Part shown: in pieces, positions 8,514 through 18,834 of the stretch
Layout of the letters: each line of letters begins with the position of its first letter
How positions within the stretch are numbered: the stretch's first letter is position 1
Source of the DNA: CADEFX01 sp963840425
GTDB taxonomy: Bacteria > Pseudomonadota > Alphaproteobacteria > Rhizobiales > Hyphomicrobiaceae
Direction: 5' to 3'
DNA: 64,000 nt
NCBI GenBank assembly: GCA_963840425.1
Contig: CAWIYZ010000001.1
Location: forward strand, 186,001 to 250,000
Position numbers and translations under genes: made by a program
Notes under the pieces: generated by a model
Database searches by the model: none
The model's input: only the letters and a program-made list of their open reading frames with translations
Told to the model about the DNA's origin: nothing

Positions 8514-9679
8514 ATGCCTCAACGGCAGCGCGCAAGGCCGGCGTCCCTCACGGCGCCATTCCCGCCGAAGCACGCGCTGTCCTTACGATCAATCTCGCGG
8601 CGCTGAGGGCAAACTGGCGCGAGCTGAACAAGGTCTCGGGTAAGGCGGAATGCGCCGGCGTCATCAAGGCCGACGCTTACGGACTGGGGCTCGAGGAAAT
8701 TGCTCACGCTTTGCGCGATGAAGGATGCAGGACGTTCTTTGTCGCCACCCTGGCTGAAGCAAGTCGCATTCGCAATGTCGAGCCCAGTGCCGCAATTTAC
8801 GTGCTGGACGGGCTGTTGCCCGGTGCCGCCGGCTACTATGCCGGCTTCGATCTGAGGCCTTGCCTCAGCAGCCTCAGCGAAATTCGAGAATGGGCGGCGT
8901 TCTGCGATGCCACTGGTCGGCGGCTGCGTGCAGCTGTGCACATCGACACGGGCATCAATCGCCTCGGCCTTCCAGCAGACGAGGTCGGCACCCTGGCAGC
9001 AGAGCATGCCCTGTTCAATCATTTCGAGCTCGCGCTCGTCATGAGCCATCTCGCGTGCTCCGACGAGCCCGCGCATCCCATGAACCGCGCCCAGCGCATG
9101 CGCTTCGATGCGCTGCGCGCCAAGTTGCCGCCAGCCCCGGCCAGTCTCGCCAACTCGGGCGGCGTCTTTCTTGGACCCGAGTACCACTACGATCTCGTGC
9201 GGCCCGGCATCGCGCTGTATGGCGGCCGGGTTCTGCAAGGCGGTCCAAATCCCATGCAGTGGGTCGTCCGCCTGCAGGCCCGCATCCTCCAGGTGCGCGA
9301 GTTGTCAGCCGGCGAGCAGATCGGCTACGGCGCGACGTTCCGTGTCGAGCGGCCCTCACGCGTGGCGACGCTGGCTTGCGGCTATGCGGACGGGTTTTTG
9401 CGTGCTCTGAGCGGCACGGCCGTCAAACCGGGTCCTGTGGGCTTCATCGGAGCGCATCCCGTGCCCGTTGTCGGACGTGTGTCCATGGACCTCATCACTG
9501 TCGACGTCACGGATGTGCCGCGGGAGTTGGCGCAGCGTGGAGCCTGGGTCGAGGTCATGGGCGCGCGCACAACCATCGATGACCTCACCGACCGCGCCGG
9601 CACCATCGGTTACGAGTTGCTGACACGACTGGGCGGGCGTGTGCATCGCGTCTATCTCGATAGCGCGGAGCCCTGCTAA
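8510..9679 (+). CDS. alr: Alanine racemase
   Basis: The 389-residue PLP enzyme has the fold-III lysine in CAGVIKADAYGLG, the DTGINRLGL motif, and the second catalytic tyrosine in EQIGYGATF. It makes D-alanine for peptidoglycan. The start is a GTG overlapping the dnaB stop by four bases. Its own stop overlaps the radA ATG (TAATG). dnaB-alr-radA is a common alphaproteobacterial order. Confidence 0.95.
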   Translation: MNASTAARKAGVPHGAIPAEARAVLTINLAALRANWRELNKVSGKAECAGVIKADAYGLGLEEIAHALRDEGCRTFFVATLAEASRIRNVEPSAAIYVLDGLLPGAAGYYAGFDLRPCLSSLSEIREWAAFCDATGRRLRAAVHIDTGINRLGLPADEVGTLAAEHALFNHFELALVMSHLACSDEPAHPMNRAQRMRFDALRAKLPPAPASLANSGGVFLGPEYHYDLVRPGIALYGGRVLQGGPNPMQWVVRLQARILQVRELSAGEQIGYGATFRVERPSRVATLACGYADGFLRALSGTAVKPGPVGFIGAHPVPVVGRVSMDLITVDVTDVPRELAQRGAWVEVMGARTTIDDLTDRAGTIGYELLTRLGGRVHRVYLDSAEPC

Positions 9680-11055
9680 TGGCACGACCTGCTCGCTCGG
9701 CTTTCGTCTGTCAGAACTGCGGCGCCACCGCGACACGCTGGGCCGGCAAGTGTATAGCCTGCGGTGAGTGGAATACGCTGGTCGAGGAAACCGATGCTGC
9801 GCCTGCTCCCGGTTCGGGGCTGGATCGCACGTCGCGCGGCCGTGTGGTGGCGCTCGAGACGCTACAAGGCAGGAGCGAGGAAGCGCCGCGCCTGCCGACC
9901 GGCATGCCCGAGCTCGATCGCGTGACGGGCGGTGGTCTCGTGCCGGGTTCGGCACTTCTCATCGGCGGCGAGCCCGGTATCGGTAAATCGACGCTGCTGT
10001 TACAGCTTGCCGCATCGCTGGCCAAGAGCGGACGCCGCGCCGTGTATTTCTCGGGCGAGGAGGCAACCGCGCAGGTCCGTCTCCGGGCTGCGCGCCTGGG
10101 CTATGCCGAAGCGCCGGTGGCGCTCGCCAGCGAAACCAACCTCGCCAACATCATGGCCACACTGGCCGATGGCAAGCGTCCGGATCTCGTCGTCATCGAC
10201 TCGATTCAAACCCTTTGGGCCGATGCGCTCGACGCTGCACCCGGCACCGTCAGTCAAGTTCGTGCCGCCACGCAGTCCCTGATCCGCTTTGCCAAGCAGG
10301 CCGGCTCCGCCCTCGTGCTCGTCGGTCATGTCACCAAGGACGGTCAGATTGCCGGCCCCAAGGTGATCGAGCACATGGTGGATACTGTGCTCTACTTCGA
10401 GGGCGACCGGGGTCATCCCTTTCGCATCCTGCGTGCCGTTAAGAACCGCTTCGGCGCCACGGACGAGATCGGGGTTTTCGAGATGGCCGGCGGAGGGCTG
10501 CAAGAGGTCGCCAATCCCTCCGAGCTATTCCTCGGCGAGCGCGATGCGCTGGCACCGGGCGCCGCGGTTTTCGCCGGCGTCGAGGGTACACGTCCGCTGC
10601 TGGTCGAGATCCAGGCGCTGGTTGCTCCCTCGGCGCTAGGCACGGCACGACGTGCTGTCGTCGGCTGGGATTCCAACCGGCTGTCGATGTTGCTGGCGGT
10701 GCTCGATGCGCGCTGCGGGGTCGGTCTGGCTCAGCACGACGTTTATCTCAATGTGGCCGGCGGGTTGCGTATTGCCGAGCCGGCCGCTGACCTGGCTGTC
10801 GCAGCCGCCCTGCTCTCGTCATTTTCGGGTGTTGCGCTGCCGGTAGATCACGTCTACTTCGGGGAAATCAGTCTGTCCGGGGCGGTCAGGGCGGCAGGTC
10901 ACATGACCACGCGACTGAAGGAAGCGCAGAAGCTCGGCTTCAAGTGCGCGGTCATTCCTGCGTCGGGTGATGTCGAGGACGGTGCTGCCAGACTGACACT
11001 CACCCGGCTCGCGCATCTGAAGGACCTTGCGGATAACACCGCTCCGTGCGACTGA
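9679..11055 (+). CDS. radA: DNA repair protein RadA
   Basis: The 458-residue protein begins with a C4 zinc finger (FVCQNCGATATRWAGKC then CGEW). The RecA-like ATPase has Walker A GGEPGIGKST. The RadA-specific KNRFG motif is in RAVKNRFGATDEIGVF, and a Lon-like C-terminal domain (residues ~290-455) completes it. RadA drives branch migration in recombination. Its ATG overlaps the alr stop. Confidence 0.97.
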   Translation: MARPARSAFVCQNCGATATRWAGKCIACGEWNTLVEETDAAPAPGSGLDRTSRGRVVALETLQGRSEEAPRLPTGMPELDRVTGGGLVPGSALLIGGEPGIGKSTLLLQLAASLAKSGRRAVYFSGEEATAQVRLRAARLGYAEAPVALASETNLANIMATLADGKRPDLVVIDSIQTLWADALDAAPGTVSQVRAATQSLIRFAKQAGSALVLVGHVTKDGQIAGPKVIEHMVDTVLYFEGDRGHPFRILRAVKNRFGATDEIGVFEMAGGGLQEVANPSELFLGERDALAPGAAVFAGVEGTRPLLVEIQALVAPSALGTARRAVVGWDSNRLSMLLAVLDARCGVGLAQHDVYLNVAGGLRIAEPAADLAVAAALLSSFSGVALPVDHVYFGEISLSGAVRAAGHMTTRLKEAQKLGFKCAVIPASGDVEDGAARLTLTRLAHLKDLADNTAPCD

Positions 11056-11136
11056 AAGTTTCCTGCCGGCGGGGGAACGCTGTGCCCATTGTCCTCTGAC
11101 CAAAGCCCAGTCCGGCGATCCCAGGATAGTTAAGTC

Positions 11137-11757
11137 ATGCTTGGCCCCCTGACCTACCTTGACGCTGCCCTGGTAGCCCTCGCTGTGCTGTCCGGGCTCC
11201 TCGCCATGTACCGCGGCCTGACACGCGAGGTACTGTCGATCCTGTCCTGGATCGCTGCGGCCGCGGCCGTGCTGTATTTCGTGCTCTATCACAGGCCGGC
11301 AGCAGAACAGCTTGCGCAGCAGTTTCACGCCCCGCTCGCTGTAGCTCAGGTGGTGGCCGGCGGCATCATTTTCCTGCTCGTTCTGATCATCGTGCACCTC
11401 ATTACTGCGCGCATCTCGGATACCATCCTTGACAGCCGCATCGGCATCATTGATCGCATTCTCGGCTTCGCCTTCGGCGTGTTGCGCGGTTTCGTGCTGA
11501 TCGTCATCCCCTACATGTTCTACGAATCGTTCGTCCCCGATCCGAATCAGCAATTCACCTGGGTCAGAGAAGCAAGCTCCCTGCCGTACATTAAGAGTAC
11601 TGGAAACACGTTTCGCACCGTGCTGACACGTTTTGTGCCAGGCTCTCTGATGGCGCCCGGCGAGCAGCAGAGCTTCCTACTGGAAAACCCTGTTTGGCAG
11701 CCTGCCACGGCTGGCAAACGTTATAGTTTCGTCATATATACGCGCACGGTCGGCTGA
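11137..11757 (+). CDS. cvpA: CvpA family inner-membrane protein
   Basis: This 206-residue protein has about four membrane helices in its first 130 residues. It shows the CvpA features: Y-x-D-A near the start, GLTREVLSILSW, and the RGFVLIVIPY helix. A soluble tail of ~70 residues follows. cvpA sits directly before purF, as in many proteobacteria. CvpA was named for colicin V production, and its true role is an envelope or stress function. Mild translational coupling to purF is possible (57-base gap). Confidence 0.88.
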   Translation: MLGPLTYLDAALVALAVLSGLLAMYRGLTREVLSILSWIAAAAAVLYFVLYHRPAAEQLAQQFHAPLAVAQVVAGGIIFLLVLIIVHLITARISDTILDSRIGIIDRILGFAFGVLRGFVLIVIPYMFYESFVPDPNQQFTWVREASSLPYIKSTGNTFRTVLTRFVPGSLMAPGEQQSFLLENPVWQPATAGKRYSFVIYTRTVG

Positions 11758-11814
11758 GCGAGGCGGAGCCCCTTCTCGGCCGCCGGTTTTGGGCACGAGA
11801 ACGGAGTGGCGGCC

Positions 11815-13303
11815 ATGTCGCGAGGGCTGGACGGCGGTCACGGGGTTGCCTTTGGCAAAGTGTCACGCTTCGGCGATGACCGGCTCCGCGAGGAGTGCGG
11901 CGTTTTCGGCATATTCGGGCATGAGGACGCGGCGGCCGTCACGGCCCTCGGGCTGCACGCGTTGCAGCACCGCGGACAGGAAGGCTGCGGCATCGTGACC
12001 TACGACGGCAGCCGCTTCAACCAGGAGCGGCGCCTTGGTCTCGTTGGCGACAACTTCAGCAAGGCCGACGTCATCGCGCGTCTCCGCGGGCGGATGGCCA
12101 TCGGGCACAACCGCTACTCGACCACCGGCGATGTCATTCTGCGCAACGTACAGCCCTTGTTCGTCGATCTCGACACCGGCGGCTTTGCCGTCGGCCACAA
12201 CGGCAACTTGACCAACGCCCTGACGCTGCGGCAGGAACTTATTTCCTCGGGCGCCATCTGCCAGTCGACCTCCGATACGGAGGTCGTTCTGCATCTGATT
12301 GCCCGCTCCAAGAAACGCCGCGTCGTCGAACGGCTGGTCGATGCCCTGCTGCAGATCGAGGGTGCCTATGCCTTCGCCTGTCTGACCAACGACATGCTGA
12401 TCGGCGCGCGTGATCCGATCGGGATCCGTCCGCTCGTGCTCGGGCGATTGGGCGAGGCCTGGGTGCTGACCTCGGAGACATGTGCCCTCGATATCGTCGG
12501 CGCCGAGTTCGTACGCGAGGTGGAAAACGGCGAGGTGGTCGCCATCACGCAAGAGGGGATCACGAGCCATCGGCCCTTCCCCAAACGCCCGGCCCGGCCC
12601 TGCATCTTCGAGTACATCTATTTCGCCCGCCCCGAACTCGATCGTAGGCGGGCGAAATGTTTACGACATCCGCAAGCAGATGGGCGCGCAACTGGCGCGC
12701 GAGGCACCGACCGTTGCCGACGTCATCGTGCCAGTGCCCGACTCCGGCGTTCCCGCAGCCATCGGCTACTCCCAGATGTCGGGCGTTCCCTTCGAGCTCG
12801 GCATCATCCGCAATCACTATGTCGGCCGGACTTTCATCGAGCCGGAGCAGCGCATTCGCCAGCTCGGCGTCAAACTCAAGCACTCTGCCAACCCCGGCGT
12901 CATCCGCGGCAGCCGCGTGGTGTTGATCGATGACAGCGTCGTGCGCGGCACCACATCGAAGAAGATCGTCGCCATGATCAAGGAGGCTGGTGCGAGGGAG
13001 GTGCACATGCGCATCGCCAGTCCACCGATCGCCCATCCCGACTTCTACGGGATAGACACGCCCAGCACCGAGGATCTGCTGGCAGCCAACATGTCGGTGG
13101 AGGAGATGCGCGCCTTCATGGGCGCCGACAGTCTCGCGTTCCTGTCGGTCGACGGCATCTATCGCGCCATGGGTTATGACGGTCGCGATTCACGCAGCCC
13201 GCAGTTCACCGACCATTGCTTCACCGGCGACTATCCTACGCGGCTCGTGGATCAGGACGGGTCGGCCGACTTTCAGCTCTCGCTTCTGGCGGAAGCACGG
13301 TAG
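11815..13303 (+). pseudogene. purF: Amidophosphoribosyltransferase, single-base frameshift
   Basis: The first part (to ~12,632) reads a class-II glutamine amidotransferase with the nucleophile cysteine in EECGVFGIFGHED. The second part, in the +1 frame, gives NSIVGGRNVYDIRKQMG and the PRPP loop VVLIDDSVVRGTTSKK. The span is 1,489 bases, one over a multiple of three. Removing one C from the CCCC at 12630-12633 restores FARPNSIVGGRNVYD, as in intact PurF. The enzyme commits PRPP to purine synthesis and is essential without exogenous purines. A sequencing or assembly error is therefore the likeliest reason, though a real mutation cannot be excluded. GTG 11806 is an alternative start. Confidence 0.9.
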
Positions 13304-13429
13304 CTCACGGCCACAGTCCGCGCTCAGGCGTGCACGCGCCGTTTTTATCGACTACGCTGACGTGACAAAATGGTCCCGGGCGGCTTGTGGGGCTGGCGGG
13401 CCCGGTGAGCTTCGCTATTGGAGCTTCTG

Positions 13430-14554
13430 ATGTGGTCGCGCGCACTTCTCCCCGTTGTCGTGCTCACCGTCCTGTCGCCGCTGACAGCTGCCGATGCGAA
13501 CCAGATCAACACTGCCGACGCGAGCGGCGCGTACCACGCGAGCTTTTGTCCCCGACTGGAGGCACAGCTTAAGCAGGCGCGCTTCACTTACAGGTGCGAG
13601 ACGTCTTCCGGCACCGGCGAGAACCTGAAGCGGGTGACGGCCGATCCCCGCCAGATCGGCTACGGCCAACTCGATATTCTGTCGCTCGATGGCGCACTCG
13701 CTGCGGGCAGCCCCATCGCGATCCTGCGCAACGACGACGTGCGCGAGTGCCTGTTCGCGGTGACGCGCAACAAGGACGTGCAGGCGTGGGGGGACATTGC
13801 CGTCGGCGCCGCAAGGCTGCGTTTCATCCTTCCGCCGGAGCAGAGCGGCAGCGCGGGGACATTCCGATATTTGCGCCATGTCGACGCGGAAGGTCTCGGC
13901 CGGGCGCGCGACATCCGCTACGTCTCCACGACAGACGATGCCATCCGTCAGGTGTTGTCGGCCGATGATACGGTAACGCTCTTTGTCCAAGTTCCGGATC
14001 CCGACAATGTACGCTTCAGGCTGGTGGGCGAGCTGGGCGGGCATTTCGTGCCGGTGATCGACCGCACCATCCTGCGTCCGCAGGTCAACGGTCAGAAGAT
14101 CTATTTCGCGCAGGAAACCCAGGTCGCCAATGCCACCTGGACATCGGCTGGGATCAAGGTTGTCACAGCCTGTACACCACTAACGCTGTTCACGGGCACG
14201 GCGGACCAGATTGGCGACGGCAAGGCGCGCCAGGACCATCAGGATCTGATCGCCACAGTCCGCGCCCTGAAACCCGATGACCTGCTGCCGGCGGAGACGG
14301 CGTTCGGACGCTTTCTCAAGCGCACCAAGGAGGTATCCGCGGTGAGCGCCGAGCGCCTCCTGAAGCTCTCCGAGGATGCCCGCACGCAGGCAGGCCCGCT
14401 GATCGACCGGGCCAAGGATGCGAGCGAGAAGGCGCTCGAAGCCGCCAGGCCTGCGCTGGGGAAGGCCAAGGAGCTCGGCCAGCAGGTTCTGGAAAGAGCC
14501 AGGGACGAGGCTCGCGACCTGATGGAGAAAGGCAAAGGCGAGCCGAATAAATAG
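13430..14554 (+). CDS. Exported protein with a periplasmic-binding-like domain and coiled-coil tail
   Basis: The 374-residue product begins with a signal peptide (MWSRALLPVVVLTVLSPLTAADA). Residues ~25-240 resemble a type-2 periplasmic binding fold (GYGQLDILSLDGALAAGSP, then a domain with YVSTTDDAIRQVL). No specific solute family is recognised. The last ~90 residues are alanine/lysine/glutamate-rich with strong helical heptad character. GGAG at 13420-13423 supports this ATG over the TTG at 13418. It lies between purF and an SDR gene and its function is unknown. Confidence 0.75.
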   Translation: MWSRALLPVVVLTVLSPLTAADANQINTADASGAYHASFCPRLEAQLKQARFTYRCETSSGTGENLKRVTADPRQIGYGQLDILSLDGALAAGSPIAILRNDDVRECLFAVTRNKDVQAWGDIAVGAARLRFILPPEQSGSAGTFRYLRHVDAEGLGRARDIRYVSTTDDAIRQVLSADDTVTLFVQVPDPDNVRFRLVGELGGHFVPVIDRTILRPQVNGQKIYFAQETQVANATWTSAGIKVVTACTPLTLFTGTADQIGDGKARQDHQDLIATVRALKPDDLLPAETAFGRFLKRTKEVSAVSAERLLKLSEDARTQAGPLIDRAKDASEKALEAARPALGKAKELGQQVLERARDEARDLMEKGKGEPNK

Positions 14555-14661
14555 CCTTGAGAAGCGGACTGACTATGCGGTCTTGCTGATCGGCATCCGG
14601 CGGGCTAGCAGGTGTTACACGGGGTGCCTGCGGGCGCCGAGCGAAGGCTGAAAGCAAACAA

Positions 14662-15390
14662 ATGGAAGCAACGAAACGGCTCGCAGGGCGCCTGGCGCTG
14701 GTTACCGGGGCTTCACGTGGTATCGGACGCGCCGCAGCAATCGCCCTCGCGCGCGAAGGCGCGCATGTCGTGTTGCTGGCCCGCACGGTCGGGGGTCTGG
14801 AAGAGGTAGACGACGAAATCCGCAGCATGGGCGGTGCCGCGACGCTCGTGACCATGGACCTGTCACAGACCGATAAGGTGGACCAGCTCGGCCCGAGCAT
14901 CTATCAGCGCTGGGGCAAGCTCGACATCCTGGTCGGCAATGCCGGCATTCTCGGTCCCTTGTCGCCGCTGCCGCACATCACAGCGGACGCCTTCGCCAGC
15001 GTAGTCGAGATCAATTTGACAGCCAACTGGCGCCTCATGCGCACGCTGGAGCCGCTGCTCAGGCGCTCGGACGCCGGCCGCGCCATTTTTGTCTCGTCCG
15101 GTGCGGCGCGCTCGTACATGGCCTATTGGGGGCCCTATTCCGCGGCCAAAGCCGGCCTGGAGGCGCTTGCCCAGGTATGGGCCGCCGAGCTCGCCAGCAC
15201 GCCTGTTAAGGTCAACATCATCAACCCCGGGCCGATCCGCACCGGCATGCGCGCCAAGGCATTTCCCGGCGAGGATCCAGCGACGCTCAAGACACCCGAG
15301 GACATCGCACCGCTGTTCGTGAAGCTTGCCGATCCTGCGCTGGCTGAGACGGGGAAGCTGTTCAAGTTTGCGACCGGTGATGTCGTGTAA
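14662..15390 (+). CDS. SDR-family NAD(P)-dependent oxidoreductase
   Basis: This 242-residue classical SDR has TGASRGIGRAAAIALA for cofactor binding, the NAG motif in LVGNAGILGPL, and catalytic Ser (FVSSGAARS) and Tyr-x3-Lys (YSAAKAG). It stays downstream of purF in related Hyphomicrobiales. The substrate is unknown and the C-terminus lacks the GQTLxVDGG ending of FabG-type enzymes, so it is not a FabG paralogue. It is convergent with the MBL gene at 16211. Confidence 0.88.
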   Translation: MEATKRLAGRLALVTGASRGIGRAAAIALAREGAHVVLLARTVGGLEEVDDEIRSMGGAATLVTMDLSQTDKVDQLGPSIYQRWGKLDILVGNAGILGPLSPLPHITADAFASVVEINLTANWRLMRTLEPLLRRSDAGRAIFVSSGAARSYMAYWGPYSAAKAGLEALAQVWAAELASTPVKVNIINPGPIRTGMRAKAFPGEDPATLKTPEDIAPLFVKLADPALAETGKLFKFATGDVV

Positions 15391-15413
15391 GGATTGCTCC
15401 TTCTCGGGAGCCC

Positions 15414-16211
15414 TCAATCGAAGTGTACGCTCATCCCATCGTAGGCCGGGGTGATGTGCTCGGGCAGCTCGCGCTTCAAGGCCGCATAATCGAGATCGAT
15501 ATGCAGGTGCGTCAGGATTGCGCGCTTCGGACGAAGCGTTTCAATCCATTCGAGTGCTTGGGCAACAGAGAAATGGCTCGGATGCGGCACGTAGCGCAAC
15601 GCATCCACGATCCACAGATCGAGACCGGAGAGCGTGGTGGCTGCCTCCGGTGACAGCCCGCTGATGTCGGGTGAGTATGCCACGTCGCGGATGCGAAAGC
15701 CCAGCGAAGTCATAGACCCGTGCTCCTGGACCACCGGCACCGCTTCAATGGGACCGCCAGCGCCGTCGATGCGGACGGGATGCGGCGGGCTGATATCGTG
15801 ACCGGTGAGGATCGGCGGATAGATGCTGCCGTTTGGCGCCACAAAGCAGTAGTCGAAGCGCGAGCGCAGGGTGGCGCCGGTGAGCGCATCGAAGTGCACA
15901 TCGATACGGCGCTTCATGTTGAAAGCGAGAATGCGCAGATCATCGATGCCGTGGGTATGGTCGGCGTGATCGTGCGTGAAGAGAACGCCGTCGATAGTCC
16001 CGACGTTGGCGTCCAGCAGCTGTTCGCGCAGATCAGGCGCAGTGTCGATGAGAGCGCTTGTTCGGCCACGTCCCGAAATGCGCTCGACAAGCGCTGAGCA
16101 TCTTCGCCGGCGGTTTTTGGGGTTGGTTGGATCGCAGGCGCCCCAATTGTTGCCGAGCCGCGGCACACCGCCGGACGAGCCGGTACCGAGCAGCGTCAGC
16201 TTGAAACTCAT
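15414..16211 (-). CDS. MBL-fold metallo-hydrolase, PhnP-like
   Basis: The 265-residue protein has the metallo-beta-lactamase metal motif FTHDHADHTHGIDDLR. The opening TLLGTGSSGGVPR is shared with PhnP and tRNase Z-like phosphodiesterases, and THLHIDLDY near the C-terminus supplies a further histidine pair. It probably cleaves a cyclic or linear phosphodiester; the substrate is unknown. The ATG overlaps the tatD stop by four bases (ATGA), so it ends the metG-tatD-MBL chain. Confidence 0.9.
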   Translation of the reverse strand: MSFKLTLLGTGSSGGVPRLGNNWGACDPTNPKNRRRRCSALVERISGRGRTSALIDTAPDLREQLLDANVGTIDGVLFTHDHADHTHGIDDLRILAFNMKRRIDVHFDALTGATLRSRFDYCFVAPNGSIYPPILTGHDISPPHPVRIDGAGGPIEAVPVVQEHGSMTSLGFRIRDVAYSPDISGLSPEAATTLSGLDLWIVDALRYVPHPSHFSVAQALEWIETLRPKRAILTHLHIDLDYAALKRELPEHITPAYDGMSVHFD

Positions 16212-17008
16212 GCCGTGGCTCTACCGGCAATTGAACGTGGTGCTTTGGAGTAGAGGCGGTAAAAATTCTCCGTCGTCGCCGCCGCAATCTCCTGCTGGGT
16301 GACGCCTTTGATCCGCGCCAACGCCGTAGCCGTGTGCACCACGAACGCCGGCTCGTTGGGCTTGCCGCGGTGCGGCTCCGGGGCGAGGAACGGGGCGTCG
16401 GTCTCGACCAGCAGGCGGTCCAGCGGCACCTCGGCGGCAATGGCGCGCAGTGCATCCGACTTCTTGAACGTGATGACGCCGGAGAACGACACGTAGTGTC
16501 CGAGCTTCAGAGCACGTCGCGCCAACTCGGGGCCACCCGTATAGCAATGCAGAACGGCCCGGAACGATCCTTTCTGCAACTCTTGCTCGAGGATCGTGGC
16601 AATATCGTCGTCAGCGTCGCGTGCGTGGACGACGAGGGGTAGACCGGCCTCGCGCGCGGCCGCGATGTGCGTGCGCAGGCCGGTAGCCTGCGCCTCGGGC
16701 GTCGAGTTCTTGTAGTAGTAGTCGAGACCCGCTTCGCCGATGCCCACACAGCGCGGGTGCTGAGCGAGGGCCGCAATCTCTGCCGCGGAGATGTCGAGCT
16801 CCTCGTGCGCCACATGCGGGTGCGTGCCGACCGTGAAGTAGAGATCCTCATGCGCCTCGGCGATGGCCCGGTAGACATCGAACTGCCGCACGCGCATGGA
16901 GATCGTCACGATCGGGCCGACGCCGGCGCGGCGTGCCCGTGCAACGATCTCCTCACGGTTGCCTTCGAACTCCGGCACATCGAGATGACAGTGGTGGTCG
17001 ACGAGCAT
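16208..17008 (-). CDS. tatD: TatD family metal-dependent DNase
   Basis: The 266-residue TIM-barrel hydrolase has DHHCHLD at the start, GIGEAGLDYYY, LPLVVHARDADDD, FRAVLHCYTGG and LLVETDAPFLAPEPHRGK. Together these give the metal-binding His, Glu and Asp set of TatD. TatD proteins are 3'-5' exonucleases active on damaged DNA or RNA. The start overlaps the restored metG stop (TGATG) and the stop overlaps the MBL start (ATGA). Confidence 0.96.
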   Translation of the reverse strand: MLVDHHCHLDVPEFEGNREEIVARARRAGVGPIVTISMRVRQFDVYRAIAEAHEDLYFTVGTHPHVAHEELDISAAEIAALAQHPRCVGIGEAGLDYYYKNSTPEAQATGLRTHIAAAREAGLPLVVHARDADDDIATILEQELQKGSFRAVLHCYTGGPELARRALKLGHYVSFSGVITFKKSDALRAIAAEVPLDRLLVETDAPFLAPEPHRGKPNEPAFVVHTATALARIKGVTQQEIAAATTENFYRLYSKAPRSIAGRATA

Positions 17009-18613
17009 CAGGGACCAGCCTTCTTGCCGCGCTTGCCCCCTTCTTCACCGCTCGCTTCCTCGACATAACGAGGGAATACGCCGGTCGGGGCCGGAAGCAC
17101 CGTGTTCGGTTGCAAGCGACCTGCCGTACCCAGCGCCGCAAAAGTACGCCCCGAATTCCGGTTGTCCCAGGAGATCGAGGAGCTTCGCGCCGGCCTTTGG
17201 CATGACGGCCAGGCTTAAAACCGCGACTTGGCGCACCACCTCTGCCGTCACGTAGAGAATCGTCTCCATGCGCTTGAAGTCTGTCTTGCGCTTGGCCCAT
17301 GGCTCCTCGGCCGCGAAGTAACGATTGGCGTCGCCCACGACCGTCCACACCGCGTCGAGATACGCCTTGATGCCCTGCCGGTCCATCGCTTCTCGCGTCT
17401 TGGCATAGAGCGCATCTGCCGCCGCCAGCATCGCACGGTCGGCATCCGTGAATGTTCCAGGCTCCGGGACGCGGCCCTCACAATTGCGCGCGATCATCGA
17501 CAGCGAGCGCTGCGCGAGGTTGCCGAGGTCGTTGGCAAGGTCGGCGTTGATACGGTTGACGATCGCCTCGTGGCTGTAGCTGCCGTCCTGGCCGAAAGCG
17601 GCCTCGCGCAGGAAGAAGTAGCGCACCTGATCGACACCGTAGCCGTTCACGAGGTCGAACGGATCGACGACGTTGCCGACCGACTTCGACATCTTTTCTC
17701 CCCGGTTGTAGAGGAACCCGTGGGCGAAGACGCGATGCGGCGGAGCTATGCCCGCCGACATCAGGAACGCCGGCCAATAGACTGCGTGGAAGCGCACGAT
17801 GTCCTTGCCGATGATGTGCACATCGGCCGGCCAGTAGCGCCAGCGCGGAGCGTTCTCGTCGGGAAAACCTGCCGCCGTGATGTAGTTCGTCAGTGCGTCG
17901 ACCCAGACGTACATGACGTGCGCTGGTGCATTGCTCGACGCATCACGATCCGGGACAGGAATGCCCCAGTCCAGGCTCGTGCGCGAGATCGACAGGTCCG
18001 CCAGCCCCGACTTGACGAAGCTCACCACCTCGTTGCGCCGCTCGGGCGGCAAAATGAAGTCGGGGTGGGCCTCGTAGTAGGCGAGCAGCCGGTCCTGGAA
18101 TGCGGAGAGACGGAAGAAATAGGTCTCCTCCTCGGTCCACTCGACTGGCGAGCCCAGCGGCTCGCGGCGCACTCCGTCGGTGCCGACGCTCGTCTCCTTC
18201 TCGTCGAAGTAGGCCTCCTGACGCACCGAGTACCAGCCCGCGTACTTGCCGAGATAGATGTCGCCGGCCTTCTCCACACGCCGCCAGATCTCCTCCGACG
18301 AACGATAATGCCGCGGCTCGGTCGTGCGGATGAAATCGTCCTGCGACACATCGAGGGCGACCATCATGTCGCGAAAGCGTTGGGAGTTGCGGTCGGCCAG
18401 CGCCTTGGGCGTGAGACCCTCGGCCACGGCCGTCTGCTTCATCTTGAGGCCGTGCTCGTCGGTGCCGGTGAGAAAGAATACGTCCTTGCCGTCCAGCCGC
18501 TCGAAGCGAGCAATGACGTCGGTTGCCAGCGCCGTATAGGCGTGGCCGATGTGAGGAGCGCCGTTGGGATAGAAAATCGGCGTGGTGATGTAGAATTTCT
18601 GCTGCCCGCTCAT
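17008..18613 (-). CDS. metG: Methionyl-tRNA synthetase, 3' frameshift
   Basis: This class I synthetase has HIGH-like PHIGHAY and the KMSKS motif in GEKMSKSVGN. The open frame ends at 17045 with a non-family tail. Removing one C of CCCC at 17149-17152 restores FAALGTAGRLQPNTV and then PTGVFPRYVEE, the normal C-terminus. The restored stop at 17010-17008 overlaps the tatD ATG as TGATG. The full span is 1,606 bases, one over a multiple of three. The gene is normally essential, so an indel error is the likeliest cause. The start at 18613 (MSGQQKFYITTPIFYPNG) is chosen over 18667 because the domain begins there. Confidence 0.92.
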
Positions 18614-18834
18614 GATGCAGGTTCCGTTCGCTGGCCGTATCCGTTGGTGATGATGCCGGGCGCGCAAGAGTTTGCGCGTCCTGAGAAAAGGGGCGGATCA
18701 GCGCATTCGGGCGCCGGGGGACGTGATAGCCCCGGGCACGGCAGAACAGAACGTGATCGCGTCGAAGGTCATTGTCTCGTGTCTGGCCGATGAACGCGTG
18801 TGGATATCACGAATGCGGTGTGAACGCCACGGCC

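Noticed and set aside
12600..12660. Programmed ribosomal frameshifting in purF
   Set aside because: PurF is never made this way in known bacteria, no slippery heptamer with a downstream structure is evident, and the same lesion occurs in metG at the same 9-mer.
17228..18793. 521-codon plus-strand frame
   Set aside because: Antisense to metG and of biased composition (His/Arg/Val rich) without a family.
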